From assembly GCA_026400355.1 (NCBI GenBank), contig JAPLPE010000017.1, forward strand, positions 152,132 to 216,131: 64,000 nt of DNA, in the 5' to 3' direction. Of the stretch, positions 51,489 to 59,251 are shown one piece after another. The position numbers and the translations under genes are program-made. How positions within the stretch are numbered: the first letter of the stretch is position 1; the number at the start of each line of letters is the position of its first letter. The DNA is from Rhodobacterales bacterium. GTDB taxonomy: Bacteria > Pseudomonadota > Alphaproteobacteria > Rhodobacterales > Rhodobacteraceae. The notes beneath the pieces were generated by a model. The model had not been told where the DNA came from and ran no database searches. It saw only the letters and a program-made list of their open reading frames with translations.

Positions 51489-52927
51489 ATACACTGCCCT
51501 GCGCGGTCGACCAGACGGTGCTCCGCGTCGTAAATCTCGATCTGCAACGGCATCTGCCCCAGCGCATGTGTCGCGCAGGACAGGCAAGGATCATAGGCCC
51601 GGATCGCGACCTCGACATGGTTCAGCATGCCCTCGGTGATCAGCGCCTGCCCCGACAGATGCTGTACGGCCACGTTCTTTACCGCCCGGTTCATTCCCTC
51701 ATTGTTATGCGTCGTCGATACGATCAGGTTGCAATAGGTCACCTGATCCCGCTCATCGACCTTGTAATGGTGGATCAGGTTGCCCCGCGGCGCCTCGATC
51801 ACGCCGATCCCCTCATACCGCCGTTCCCCTTCGGCCCGCAGATCGGTCCCCTGAAGATCAGGGTCATGCAGCAACTCGCGGATCTTTTCGACGCAATGCA
51901 CCACCTCGATCATCCGCGCCCAGTGATTGGCAAGGGTCGTGTGGTTTGGCCGGCCCCCGGTCAGCGCTTGCAACTCCCGATGCGCGGCATTGGCGAGCGG
52001 CGTGTCGATATGGCTCGCCGTGTTCATCCGTGCCAAGGGCCCCACACGGTACCAACCATATTCCGGTCCCAGATCGCGGATGAAGGGAAACTTCATGTAG
52101 GACCAGCTGCGCACATCCTCGACCAGCACCTTGTGATAGTCGTTGTAGTCCAGCATGTCGAAGATCGGCGCCCCGCCCCGGTCAACCGCCCGCATCCGCC
52201 CGTGGTAAAGGTCCAGCGCCCCGTCCCCTTCGCGGACAAGCGACATGTGGTTGGAAGGAAATGTGCCGAACCCCTCCACCATCTCCAGATGCCCCAGCAC
52301 ATAATCCCGCGCGATCCCCAGCGCATCCAGCGCCCAGCCGGTCATCTGATCGACCTGCGCCAGAAACCGGTCGCGCGTGGCGATATCAAGGTTCCGGTTG
52401 ATCCCGCCCGGAATGGCACCCGTGCCGTGGATCTTCTTGCCTGCCGTGGCCTCGATGATCTCCTGCCCGAACTTGCGCATCAGCACGGCGCGCAGGCCAA
52501 GCTCGGGGTTCTCGCGGATCACCTCGAATATGTTGCGCTTCTCCGCAGGCGCGCCAAAGCCGAACAGAAGGTCCGGCGCAGACAGGTGAAAGAAATGCAG
52601 CACATGGCTCTGCATCACCTGCCCGTAGTGCATCAGCCGCCGCATCTTCTCGGCCGTGGGCGGCAGGACGTCCACGCCCACGATCTGGTCCATCGCCTTG
52701 GCCGCCGCCAGATGGTGGCTTACCGGGCAGATGCCGCAAAGGCGCTGCACGATGACCGGCACCTCCCACAACAGCCGCCCCCGGATGAACCTTTCAAACC
52801 CGCGAAACTCGACGATATGCAGCCGCGCCTCATCGACATTGTTGTTCTCGTCCAGATGAATCGTGACCTTGCCATGCCCCTCGACCCTTGTGACGGGGGA
52901 AATCTCGATCAGTCGCGTCTCTGACAT
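51485..52927 (-). CDS. hoxH: NAD-reducing [NiFe] hydrogenase large subunit HoxH
   Basis: This 480-residue subunit carries the Ni-Fe site that splits or makes hydrogen. The N-terminal ligands are in RLCGICPVSHH (Cys64, Cys67) and the C-terminal ones in DPCLSCATHALG (Cys448, Cys451). The tail after His454 (26 residues) should be removed by the adjacent protease. The ATG at 52927 is used; family members begin ISPVTRVEGHGK. The sequence matches the group 3d bidirectional soluble enzymes. Confidence 0.96.
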   Translation of the reverse strand: MSETRLIEISPVTRVEGHGKVTIHLDENNNVDEARLHIVEFRGFERFIRGRLLWEVPVIVQRLCGICPVSHHLAAAKAMDQIVGVDVLPPTAEKMRRLMHYGQVMQSHVLHFFHLSAPDLLFGFGAPAEKRNIFEVIRENPELGLRAVLMRKFGQEIIEATAGKKIHGTGAIPGGINRNLDIATRDRFLAQVDQMTGWALDALGIARDYVLGHLEMVEGFGTFPSNHMSLVREGDGALDLYHGRMRAVDRGGAPIFDMLDYNDYHKVLVEDVRSWSYMKFPFIRDLGPEYGWYRVGPLARMNTASHIDTPLANAAHRELQALTGGRPNHTTLANHWARMIEVVHCVEKIRELLHDPDLQGTDLRAEGERRYEGIGVIEAPRGNLIHHYKVDERDQVTYCNLIVSTTHNNEGMNRAVKNVAVQHLSGQALITEGMLNHVEVAIRAYDPCLSCATHALGQMPLQIEIYDAEHRLVDRAGQCM

Positions 52928-52943
52928 GCTGTGCCGCCCTTCC

Positions 52944-53513
52944 TCAGTCGAAGCGAATGTCTTCGCGGTCGAACCCCGTGAACCTGCCATCCAGAAGGGT
53001 GGCAAGCGTGGAATAAATGATGTCGCCCGACGGCGCACAGCCGGGGATCTGGTAGTCGATATCCACGACCTCGGAACAGGGATAGACCCGGTCGAGCACC
53101 AGCGGCAGAACCGGATCATTGGGAATCAGCCGTGTCATGTTCCGCAGATAAGGGCCCGAGATATAGGCCTCTTCCAGACATTCCCGCAGGGGTTCGGCCG
53201 CATGCATGATCGCGTTCCGCATCGCAGGCAGCCCGCCCATGATCGCACATTGGCCAAGGGCGATCAGCACGTCGCAATTCTTCCGGAACTCGATCAGCGT
53301 ATGCACGTTTTCCTCGTTGCAACACCCGCCCTCAATGATCCCGATGTCGCAGCGGCGGGTAAAGGTCTTGATATCCGTCAGGGGCGAGCGGTCGAACTCG
53401 ACCTTCTCCATGAGCCCGATCAGCCGTTCATCCATGTCAAGGATCGCCATGTGACAGCCGAAACATCCGGCGAGCGAAACTGTGGCGACCCGGGCCTTGC
53501 GCGGATCTGTCAT
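52944..53513 (-). CDS. hoxY: NAD-reducing hydrogenase small subunit HoxY
   Basis: The 189-residue protein is the short form of the hydrogenase small subunit with one proximal [4Fe-4S] cluster. Its cysteines are in LAGCFGCHMAILD (Cys17, Cys20), EGGCCNEENVH, IALGQCAIMGG and IPGCAPSGD. It lacks the long C-terminal part of membrane-type small subunits. It lies 16 bases upstream of hoxH and overlaps the hoxU stop by four bases. Confidence 0.95.
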   Translation of the reverse strand: MTDPRKARVATVSLAGCFGCHMAILDMDERLIGLMEKVEFDRSPLTDIKTFTRRCDIGIIEGGCCNEENVHTLIEFRKNCDVLIALGQCAIMGGLPAMRNAIMHAAEPLRECLEEAYISGPYLRNMTRLIPNDPVLPLVLDRVYPCSEVVDIDYQIPGCAPSGDIIYSTLATLLDGRFTGFDREDIRFD

Positions 53514-54226
53514 TCGCGTTTTTCCTCGATCTCGTGTCCGATCAGCCCGTGGTCAAAGTGGCGGCTGCCGATGGGCACCCGGAACCCTTCGTCCTTGCGG
53601 ATGATGCACCCCACGGGACAGACCGCCGCCGACATGGCATGATCCGTGACCGCCGCGTCCGTATGCGCCAGATCCGCCCCGTTCACCGCCACCCGCCGGT
53701 GAATACCCCTGCCCACATAGCCGAACACACCCTTGCCATCCACATCCTGCGACGCACGGATACAGCGCCCGCAGGAAATGCACCTGTTGGTATCAAGCGC
53801 GATATCGGGATGCGAGGCGTCGAGTTCCCGACAGGGCTCAAGATAGGGAAACCGCGTCGCCACCGTCATCTCAAGCCGGTAGGCCATCGCCTGCAATTCG
53901 CAGTTACCGCTCTTTTCGCAGATCGGGCACAGGTGGTTACCCTCGTGAAAAAGCATCTCGACCAGATCGCGACGGACGCGGTTGCGCGCGGGCGTGTCAT
54001 TTTCAACTTTCAGGTCGGGTGCCGCAGGCTGCGTGCAGGCCGACACGCTCCGGCCGTCCGCCTTCACCGTGCAGACCCGACAGCCCCCCTGATGCCGCAA
54101 CCCCTCCACATCGCAGAGGCGCGGGATATAGATGCCAGCCGCATCAGCAGCCTCCATGATCGTCTGACCGGGCTTGGCTGTGACAGCGACCCCGTCGATG
54201 TGAAAGACAAAGGACTCTCCGGTCAT
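53510..54226 (-). CDS. hoxU: NAD-reducing hydrogenase diaphorase subunit HoxU
   Basis: The 238-residue NuoG-like subunit carries electrons between the hydrogenase and HoxF. It has a [2Fe-2S] site (Cys38, Cys49, Cys52, Cys64), a second cluster with Cys100, Cys103 and Cys109 (HLCPICEKSGNCE) and a third with Cys149, Cys152, Cys155 and Cys207 (CISCGRC and CPVGC). Coupling to hoxF and hoxY by four-base overlaps fits a single mRNA. Confidence 0.95.
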   Translation of the reverse strand: MTGESFVFHIDGVAVTAKPGQTIMEAADAAGIYIPRLCDVEGLRHQGGCRVCTVKADGRSVSACTQPAAPDLKVENDTPARNRVRRDLVEMLFHEGNHLCPICEKSGNCELQAMAYRLEMTVATRFPYLEPCRELDASHPDIALDTNRCISCGRCIRASQDVDGKGVFGYVGRGIHRRVAVNGADLAHTDAAVTDHAMSAAVCPVGCIIRKDEGFRVPIGSRHFDHGLIGHEIEEKRE

Positions 54227-56046
54227 TTGCTGAAATCCTTGTCAAAGATGTAGGACCGCCGTTTCGCAATCCCCCGGGCCCCGTCGATGGCCGACTGAAT
54301 GTCGAATGTCGCCTTCACCCCATCCTTGCTCGGTCGCGTCAGGGCCGCATAGACCAGAGGGAAATTCTCAAGGCTCGACAGCACCGGATTGGGGGATGTC
54401 ATGCCCAGCCCACAGCGGCTTGTCTCGATGATCGTGCCCGACAATTCCTTGAGGTAGGTGATATCTTCGTCACTCGCCTGTCCCTTGCGGAATTTCTCGA
54501 TCGCCTTCTTCAGAAAAACATTCCCGACCCGGCAGGGCGTGCAGTAGCCGCAGCTTTCATGCACAAAGAACGACATGTAATAGTCTACAATCTCAAGGAT
54601 ATTCCGCTGCGACGAAAACACGATGATGGCCCCTCCCGTCGCCAGATCGTCAAAGCTCAGACAGCGGTCGAAGCTATCCCGCCCTATCATCGTCCCGCTC
54701 GGCCCACCCACCTGCACCGCCGCCGCATGTTCCGCCCCCGCCAGAGCGAGCAAGTCGCGGACCTTCTGCCCATAGGGCAGTTCATAAACCCCTGGCCTCT
54801 CGCAATCGCCGGAAACCGAGAACAGTTTCGTCCCGTGGCTCCGCTCTGTCCCCATCGCATGGAACCATCCCGGCCCCTGATCCAGAAGACGCGCCACATG
54901 GGCAAAGGTCTCGACATTGTTGACGACCGTCGGAAACCCAAGATAGCCCCGCGTGACGGGAAAGGGCGGGCGCGTCTTGGGCTCGCCCGGCAGGCCCTCG
55001 CAGGAACTGATCAGCGCACCTTCTTCGCCGCAGACATAGGCCCCTGCCCCCAGTTGAATGCGGATATCGAACCCCTGCCCCAGCACACCGCGCGCCCGAC
55101 GCTCTTCAAGCACTGCATGAAGATGATCCAGCAGATATCTGTACTCCCCGCGCAAATACACAATTCCCTCAAGCGCCCCCACCGCCCGCGCCGCAATCGT
55201 CATCCCCTCGAACACCAGATCGGCCCGTTCAGTCAGCATCACCCGGTCCTTGAACGTCCCCGGCTCGCCCTCGTCGGCGTTGCAGATCACGATCCGCCGG
55301 TCCGCCTGTGTCCCCGCCGCAAACCGCCACTTGCGCCCTGTCGTGAACCCCGCGCCACCACAGCCGCGCAACCCGCTCGCCTCGACCGCGTCGATGATCG
55401 CCCCCGGCTCCATCGCCATCGCCGCCTGCAGCCCCCTGTCCTGCATCACGGGCCCAAGCAGAACCTCCCCCGCCTGCCGGATATTGTTCTCGACCTGCGC
55501 CCGCACCCGCTCTTGCACCCCCAGTTCCGCAAACCCCGGCAACACCGCCTCGCCCGGCGCAATCCCCGCCTTCAGCCTCTGCGCAATCTCCCGCGCCCGC
55601 GCTTTTGTCAGCCGCACCGCGACCACCTCGTTGATCATCGCCGCCGGCACCTGATCGCACATGCCGATGCAGGGCGTGTACTCCAGCGAAAACGCCCCGT
55701 CGGCCGAAGTCTCTCCCGGCGCGATCCCCAATTCCTCGGCAAACGCCGCGACCACCGCATCCAGCCCTGCAAACCGGTCCACGATATCGTCACACAGCCG
55801 GATCGTGACCCGCCCCTTGGGCGCCAGCGACAGGAAGGAATAAAAGCTCGCCACGCCTTCAACCGCGATCCGCGTCAGACCGACAGCCGCCGCAATCGCG
55901 TCCATCGACGCAGGCGAAATCCAGCGCCGCGCCTCCTGCACGTCAAGCAGGATATCCAGCATCCGGTGCCGGTCATTGCCGAACCGTGCGCAGATCTCTG
56001 CAATCTCCAGGTCTTGCGCCGCCCCCACTCCGGCTGTCTCGATCAT
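54223..56046 (-). CDS. hoxF: NAD-reducing hydrogenase diaphorase subunit HoxF
   Basis: The 607-residue subunit fuses a NuoE-like N-terminus (residues about 1-155) to a NuoF-like FMN/NAD domain. It has GLRGCGGAGFTTGRKWRF, YVCGEEGALISSCEG and the [4Fe-4S] motif ESCGYCTPCRVG plus SRCGLG. In the NuoE-like part Cys85, Cys126 and Cys130 are present, but the fourth expected position (90) is Asp. The ATG at 56046 has a strong GGAGGAGGAG site; the upstream extension is basic and not conserved. This is the first gene of the hox operon. Confidence 0.94.
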   Translation of the reverse strand: MIETAGVGAAQDLEIAEICARFGNDRHRMLDILLDVQEARRWISPASMDAIAAAVGLTRIAVEGVASFYSFLSLAPKGRVTIRLCDDIVDRFAGLDAVVAAFAEELGIAPGETSADGAFSLEYTPCIGMCDQVPAAMINEVVAVRLTKARAREIAQRLKAGIAPGEAVLPGFAELGVQERVRAQVENNIRQAGEVLLGPVMQDRGLQAAMAMEPGAIIDAVEASGLRGCGGAGFTTGRKWRFAAGTQADRRIVICNADEGEPGTFKDRVMLTERADLVFEGMTIAARAVGALEGIVYLRGEYRYLLDHLHAVLEERRARGVLGQGFDIRIQLGAGAYVCGEEGALISSCEGLPGEPKTRPPFPVTRGYLGFPTVVNNVETFAHVARLLDQGPGWFHAMGTERSHGTKLFSVSGDCERPGVYELPYGQKVRDLLALAGAEHAAAVQVGGPSGTMIGRDSFDRCLSFDDLATGGAIIVFSSQRNILEIVDYYMSFFVHESCGYCTPCRVGNVFLKKAIEKFRKGQASDEDITYLKELSGTIIETSRCGLGMTSPNPVLSSLENFPLVYAALTRPSKDGVKATFDIQSAIDGARGIAKRRSYIFDKDFSK

Positions 56047-56310
56047 GCCTCTCCTCCTCCGACCCGCGCCCGCGCGCCCCTCTCGGACGATGCAGTCTGT
56101 TAGCGCCACCATAGGGCGCAACCTCCGCCCCGCAACTTGAGCCAGATCAACCCCCGCCGATTTTCTCCATGGGTCAGCGCTGCATCCGGGCGCACACTTC
56201 CAGTCTACCCCGCCTTTTCGTTCCGATCTACCGTAACGACAGACTTACTTGTTGCGGCAACCCAGTTGGCGCATTACGATAAATCACCTTTCACGATTTG
56301 GAGGACTAAT

Positions 56311-58833
56311 ATGCAGTTTGGACCACGCAGCGTTGGTCGTCTGCTGCTTCGTCCGCTTGTTGCAGCCGCCGGTCTGGCGCTTGCACTCGCGGGCGCCGCC
56401 CTGGCAGAAGACACCGCACCCCCCCTCGGATCGCCTTCCGCGACCCGGACCATCGACGGGCTGCAACTGCCCGCCCCGCCGATCGCGTTCGGTGGCGTGA
56501 TCACAAAGGACGCGACAACCTCGACGCCGTTCTGGCAGCCCCGCATCGTGCCCCCGGCCGGTGCCCCCAACGTGCTCCTGATCATCACCGATGACGTGGG
56601 CTTTGGCGCGCCTTCGACCTTTGGCGGCGTGATCCCCACCCCCTCGCTCGACCGGATCGCGGACATGGGCCTCCGCTACACCAACATGCACTCGACCGCG
56701 CTCTGCTCGCCCACGCGGGCCGCGCTGATCACCGGGCGCAATCACCACGACGTGGGCTTTGGTGTGATCTCGGAACAGTCCACCGGCTTCCCCGGCTATG
56801 ACAGCATCATCACGCCGGACAAGGCCACCATCGGCACGATCCTGCGCGACAACGGCTACGCGACCTCGTGGTTCGGCAAGAACCACAACACGCCCGGTTT
56901 CGTAACCAGCATCGCCGGTCCCTTCGACCAGTGGCCGACGGGCATGGGCTTCGACTACTTCTACGGCTTCCTCGGGGGCGACACTTCGCAGTGGACACCG
57001 GGCAACCTGTTCCGCAACACCACCCAGATCTATCCCTCGATCGGCAACCCGAACTTCAACCTGATCACAGCGATGGCCGACGAAGCCATCGACTACATGC
57101 AGCAGTTGAACACAATCGCGCCAACGCAGCCTTGGCTAGTCTACTACGCGCCCGGCGGCACGCACGCCCCGCACCATCCGACGCCGGAATGGATCACCAA
57201 GATCGAAGACATGCATCTCTTCGATGCCGGCTGGAACGAATTGCGCAATACGATCTTCGCAAACCAGAAACGTCTTGGCGTGATCCCGCAGGATGCCGTC
57301 CTGACCGAATGGCCCTCTGACCTTCTCAAGAACTGGACAGACCTGACTGACGATGAAAAGAAGATGTTCATCCGTCAGGCCAATGTCTATGGCGCCTATC
57401 TGGCCTATACCGATCATGAAATCGGCCGGGTCATTCAGGCGGTCGAGGATATGGGCAAGCTCGACAACACCCTGATCATCTACATCTCGGGTGACAACGG
57501 ATCGTCGGCAGAAGGCACGCTCATCGGCACCCCGAACGAAGTGGCCATGTTCAACCAGGTCAACGTGCCGGTCGAAGACCAGCTCAAGGACTTCTACGAC
57601 ATCTGGGGAAGCGAACATACCTATCCCCACATGGCGGTTGCATGGTCATGGGCCTTCGACACGCCCTTCAAATGGACCAAGCAGATCGCGGGCTACTTTG
57701 GCGGCACCCGTCAGGGCATGGCTATCGCATGGCCGAACGTGATCACCGACAAGGGTGGCACGCGTGACCAGTTTGCCCACGTCATCGACATCGTGCCAAC
57801 CATCCTCGAAGCGGCAAACATCCCGGAACCCTCGGTCGTGAACGGGATCGCGCAAAGCCCGATGGAAGGCTCGAGCCTCGTCTACACGTTCGACACTGAC
57901 AATGCCGACGAACCCTCGCGGCACATCACCCAGTATTTCGAGATGTTTGGCCAGCATGCCATCTATCATGAAGGCTGGATGGCAGTGTCCAAAGTCACCA
58001 GGCCGCCCTGGAACACAATGGGCGGTGGTGAAGACCCGACCCAGGCTCCTTGGGAACTGTACGACATCAACACTGACTGGACGCAATCGAACGACGTTGC
58101 CGCCCAGTATCCCGACAAGCTGAAGGAACTCGAGGACCTCTGGGTCCAGGAAGCCACGCGCAACAACGTCTACCCGCTTGACGGGACAGTCGTCACGCGC
58201 CTGCTGACGCCGCGGCCCAGTGCCACGGCGGGACGTACCTCCTTCGATTTCCCCGGCGCAATGACGGGTATTTCGAACGGCGTCGCACCCTCCCTCCTGA
58301 ACTCCTCCTACACTTTCACTGCCGAAGTGACTGTGCCAGACAATGGCGGGGACGGTGTCATCATCACCCAGGGCGGCCGCTTCACCGGCTACGGTTTCTA
58401 CATCAAGGAAGGCATCCCGACCTTTGCGTGGAACCTCGTCGGTCTCAAGGTCCAGACCTGGAAAGGCACCGAAGCCCTGACACCGGGCAAGCACACGCTC
58501 GTCTTCGACTTCAAGTATGACGGGCTTGGCATGGGCACACTCGCCTACGGCAGCCCCAGCGGCATCGGCCAAAGCGGGACCGGCACCCTTTCGGTCGACG
58601 GCACCGTCGTGGCAACGGACAAGATGGCGAATGTAATCCCCCTCATCCTTGCATGGGACGAAAACATGGACATCGGGTCGGATACCGGCACCCCGGTCAA
58701 TGACGCCGACTATCAGGTGCCCTTTGCCTTCACCGGCACCATCGACAAGCTGAACATGACCATCGACCGTCCGCAACTGACCGAGGCTGATATTCAGACC
58801 CTCCAGGAAGCGGCCAAGAAGGCCAGCGACTAG
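56311..58833 (+). CDS. Secreted arylsulfatase with C-terminal beta domain
   Basis: The 840-residue enzyme has a Sec signal peptide (cleavage after ALA, residue 32) and the alkaline-phosphatase-fold sulfatase core: NVLLIITDDVGFGAPS (metal Asp94/95) and the formylglycine site ALCSPTRAALITGR (Cys132), matured by an anaerobic or FGE-type enzyme not in the window. Further metal or substrate motifs are WFGKNHNTPG and YISGDNGSSAEGTLIG. About residues 640-840 form a beta-rich lectin-like domain (RTSFDFPGAM, GGRFTGYGFYIKEGIPTFAW). The AGGAGG-type site TTGGAGGAC supports the start. It would desulfate aryl or sugar esters in the periplasm. Confidence 0.93.
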   Translation: MQFGPRSVGRLLLRPLVAAAGLALALAGAALAEDTAPPLGSPSATRTIDGLQLPAPPIAFGGVITKDATTSTPFWQPRIVPPAGAPNVLLIITDDVGFGAPSTFGGVIPTPSLDRIADMGLRYTNMHSTALCSPTRAALITGRNHHDVGFGVISEQSTGFPGYDSIITPDKATIGTILRDNGYATSWFGKNHNTPGFVTSIAGPFDQWPTGMGFDYFYGFLGGDTSQWTPGNLFRNTTQIYPSIGNPNFNLITAMADEAIDYMQQLNTIAPTQPWLVYYAPGGTHAPHHPTPEWITKIEDMHLFDAGWNELRNTIFANQKRLGVIPQDAVLTEWPSDLLKNWTDLTDDEKKMFIRQANVYGAYLAYTDHEIGRVIQAVEDMGKLDNTLIIYISGDNGSSAEGTLIGTPNEVAMFNQVNVPVEDQLKDFYDIWGSEHTYPHMAVAWSWAFDTPFKWTKQIAGYFGGTRQGMAIAWPNVITDKGGTRDQFAHVIDIVPTILEAANIPEPSVVNGIAQSPMEGSSLVYTFDTDNADEPSRHITQYFEMFGQHAIYHEGWMAVSKVTRPPWNTMGGGEDPTQAPWELYDINTDWTQSNDVAAQYPDKLKELEDLWVQEATRNNVYPLDGTVVTRLLTPRPSATAGRTSFDFPGAMTGISNGVAPSLLNSSYTFTAEVTVPDNGGDGVIITQGGRFTGYGFYIKEGIPTFAWNLVGLKVQTWKGTEALTPGKHTLVFDFKYDGLGMGTLAYGSPSGIGQSGTGTLSVDGTVVATDKMANVIPLILAWDENMDIGSDTGTPVNDADYQVPFAFTGTIDKLNMTIDRPQLTEADIQTLQEAAKKASD

Positions 58834-58873
58834 GCTCAGCACGCCCGCCCGGCCCCCGCGCCGGGACAACCCC

Positions 58874-58897
58874 AACGCCGCCCCCCGGGGCGGCGTT
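58874..58897 (+). terminator. Terminator-like hairpin after the arylsulfatase gene
   Basis: AACGCCGCCCC (58874-58884) and GGGGCGGCGTT (58887-58897) form a perfect 11-bp stem, followed by GTCATTTCT on the plus strand. The loop is tight and the T-run modest, but it lies 41 bases after the sulfatase stop. Confidence 0.65.
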
Positions 58898-59018
58898 GTC
58901 ATTTCTGGCATCCCTTCTTGGCCCGCATCAGGCAACGCGCGGCACCTTCACCGAACCTCCACAAACAGGCATCAGGATCGCCCAACGCACGGCCCCTAAA
59001 CCTTCAAGTCAGTAAGAA

Positions 59019-59073
59019 TACCGACGTGATACCGACGTAATACCGACGTGATACCGACGTTCCACCGACGCGA
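59019..59073. repeat. Five-copy 11-bp tandem array (TACCGACGTRA)
   Basis: The units run at 59019-59029, 59030-59040, 59041-59051, 59052-59062 and 59063-59073. The first three are TACCGACGTGA, TACCGACGTAA and TACCGACGTGA; the fourth ends in TC and the fifth is CACCGACGCGA. The unit length is close to one helical turn. The array lies between two convergent genes, outside the coding regions of both. It may be a protein-binding iteron array or a slippage product. Confidence 0.8.
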
Positions 59074-59201
59074 TTCTTTGCCGTTTTTCACAACAATTGC
59101 AGGCTCTTACAAACCCAACCCGCGAACCACCCCTCACAACCCCCGCCACAGGCAGATTTCGTCCTACCAAGCAACGCCCGCTGCCTCTCGGCCAAAATGC
59201 A

Positions 59202-59227
59202 AAAGGCCGGGCATCCGCCCGGCCTTT
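59202..59227 (-). terminator. Intrinsic terminator of nrdJ
   Basis: AAAGGCCGGGC (59202-59212) and GCCCGGCCTTT (59217-59227) form an 11-bp stem with ATCC loop. On the minus strand CCTTTTGCATTTT follows. It sits 24 bases past the nrdJ stop, exactly where a terminator is expected. Confidence 0.85.
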
Positions 59228-59251
59228 CTCCGCCCTAACCCTTTCCCCGGG

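Noticed and set aside
51518..52924. 468-residue plus-strand ORF
   Set aside because: Shadow of hoxH; composition not protein-like.
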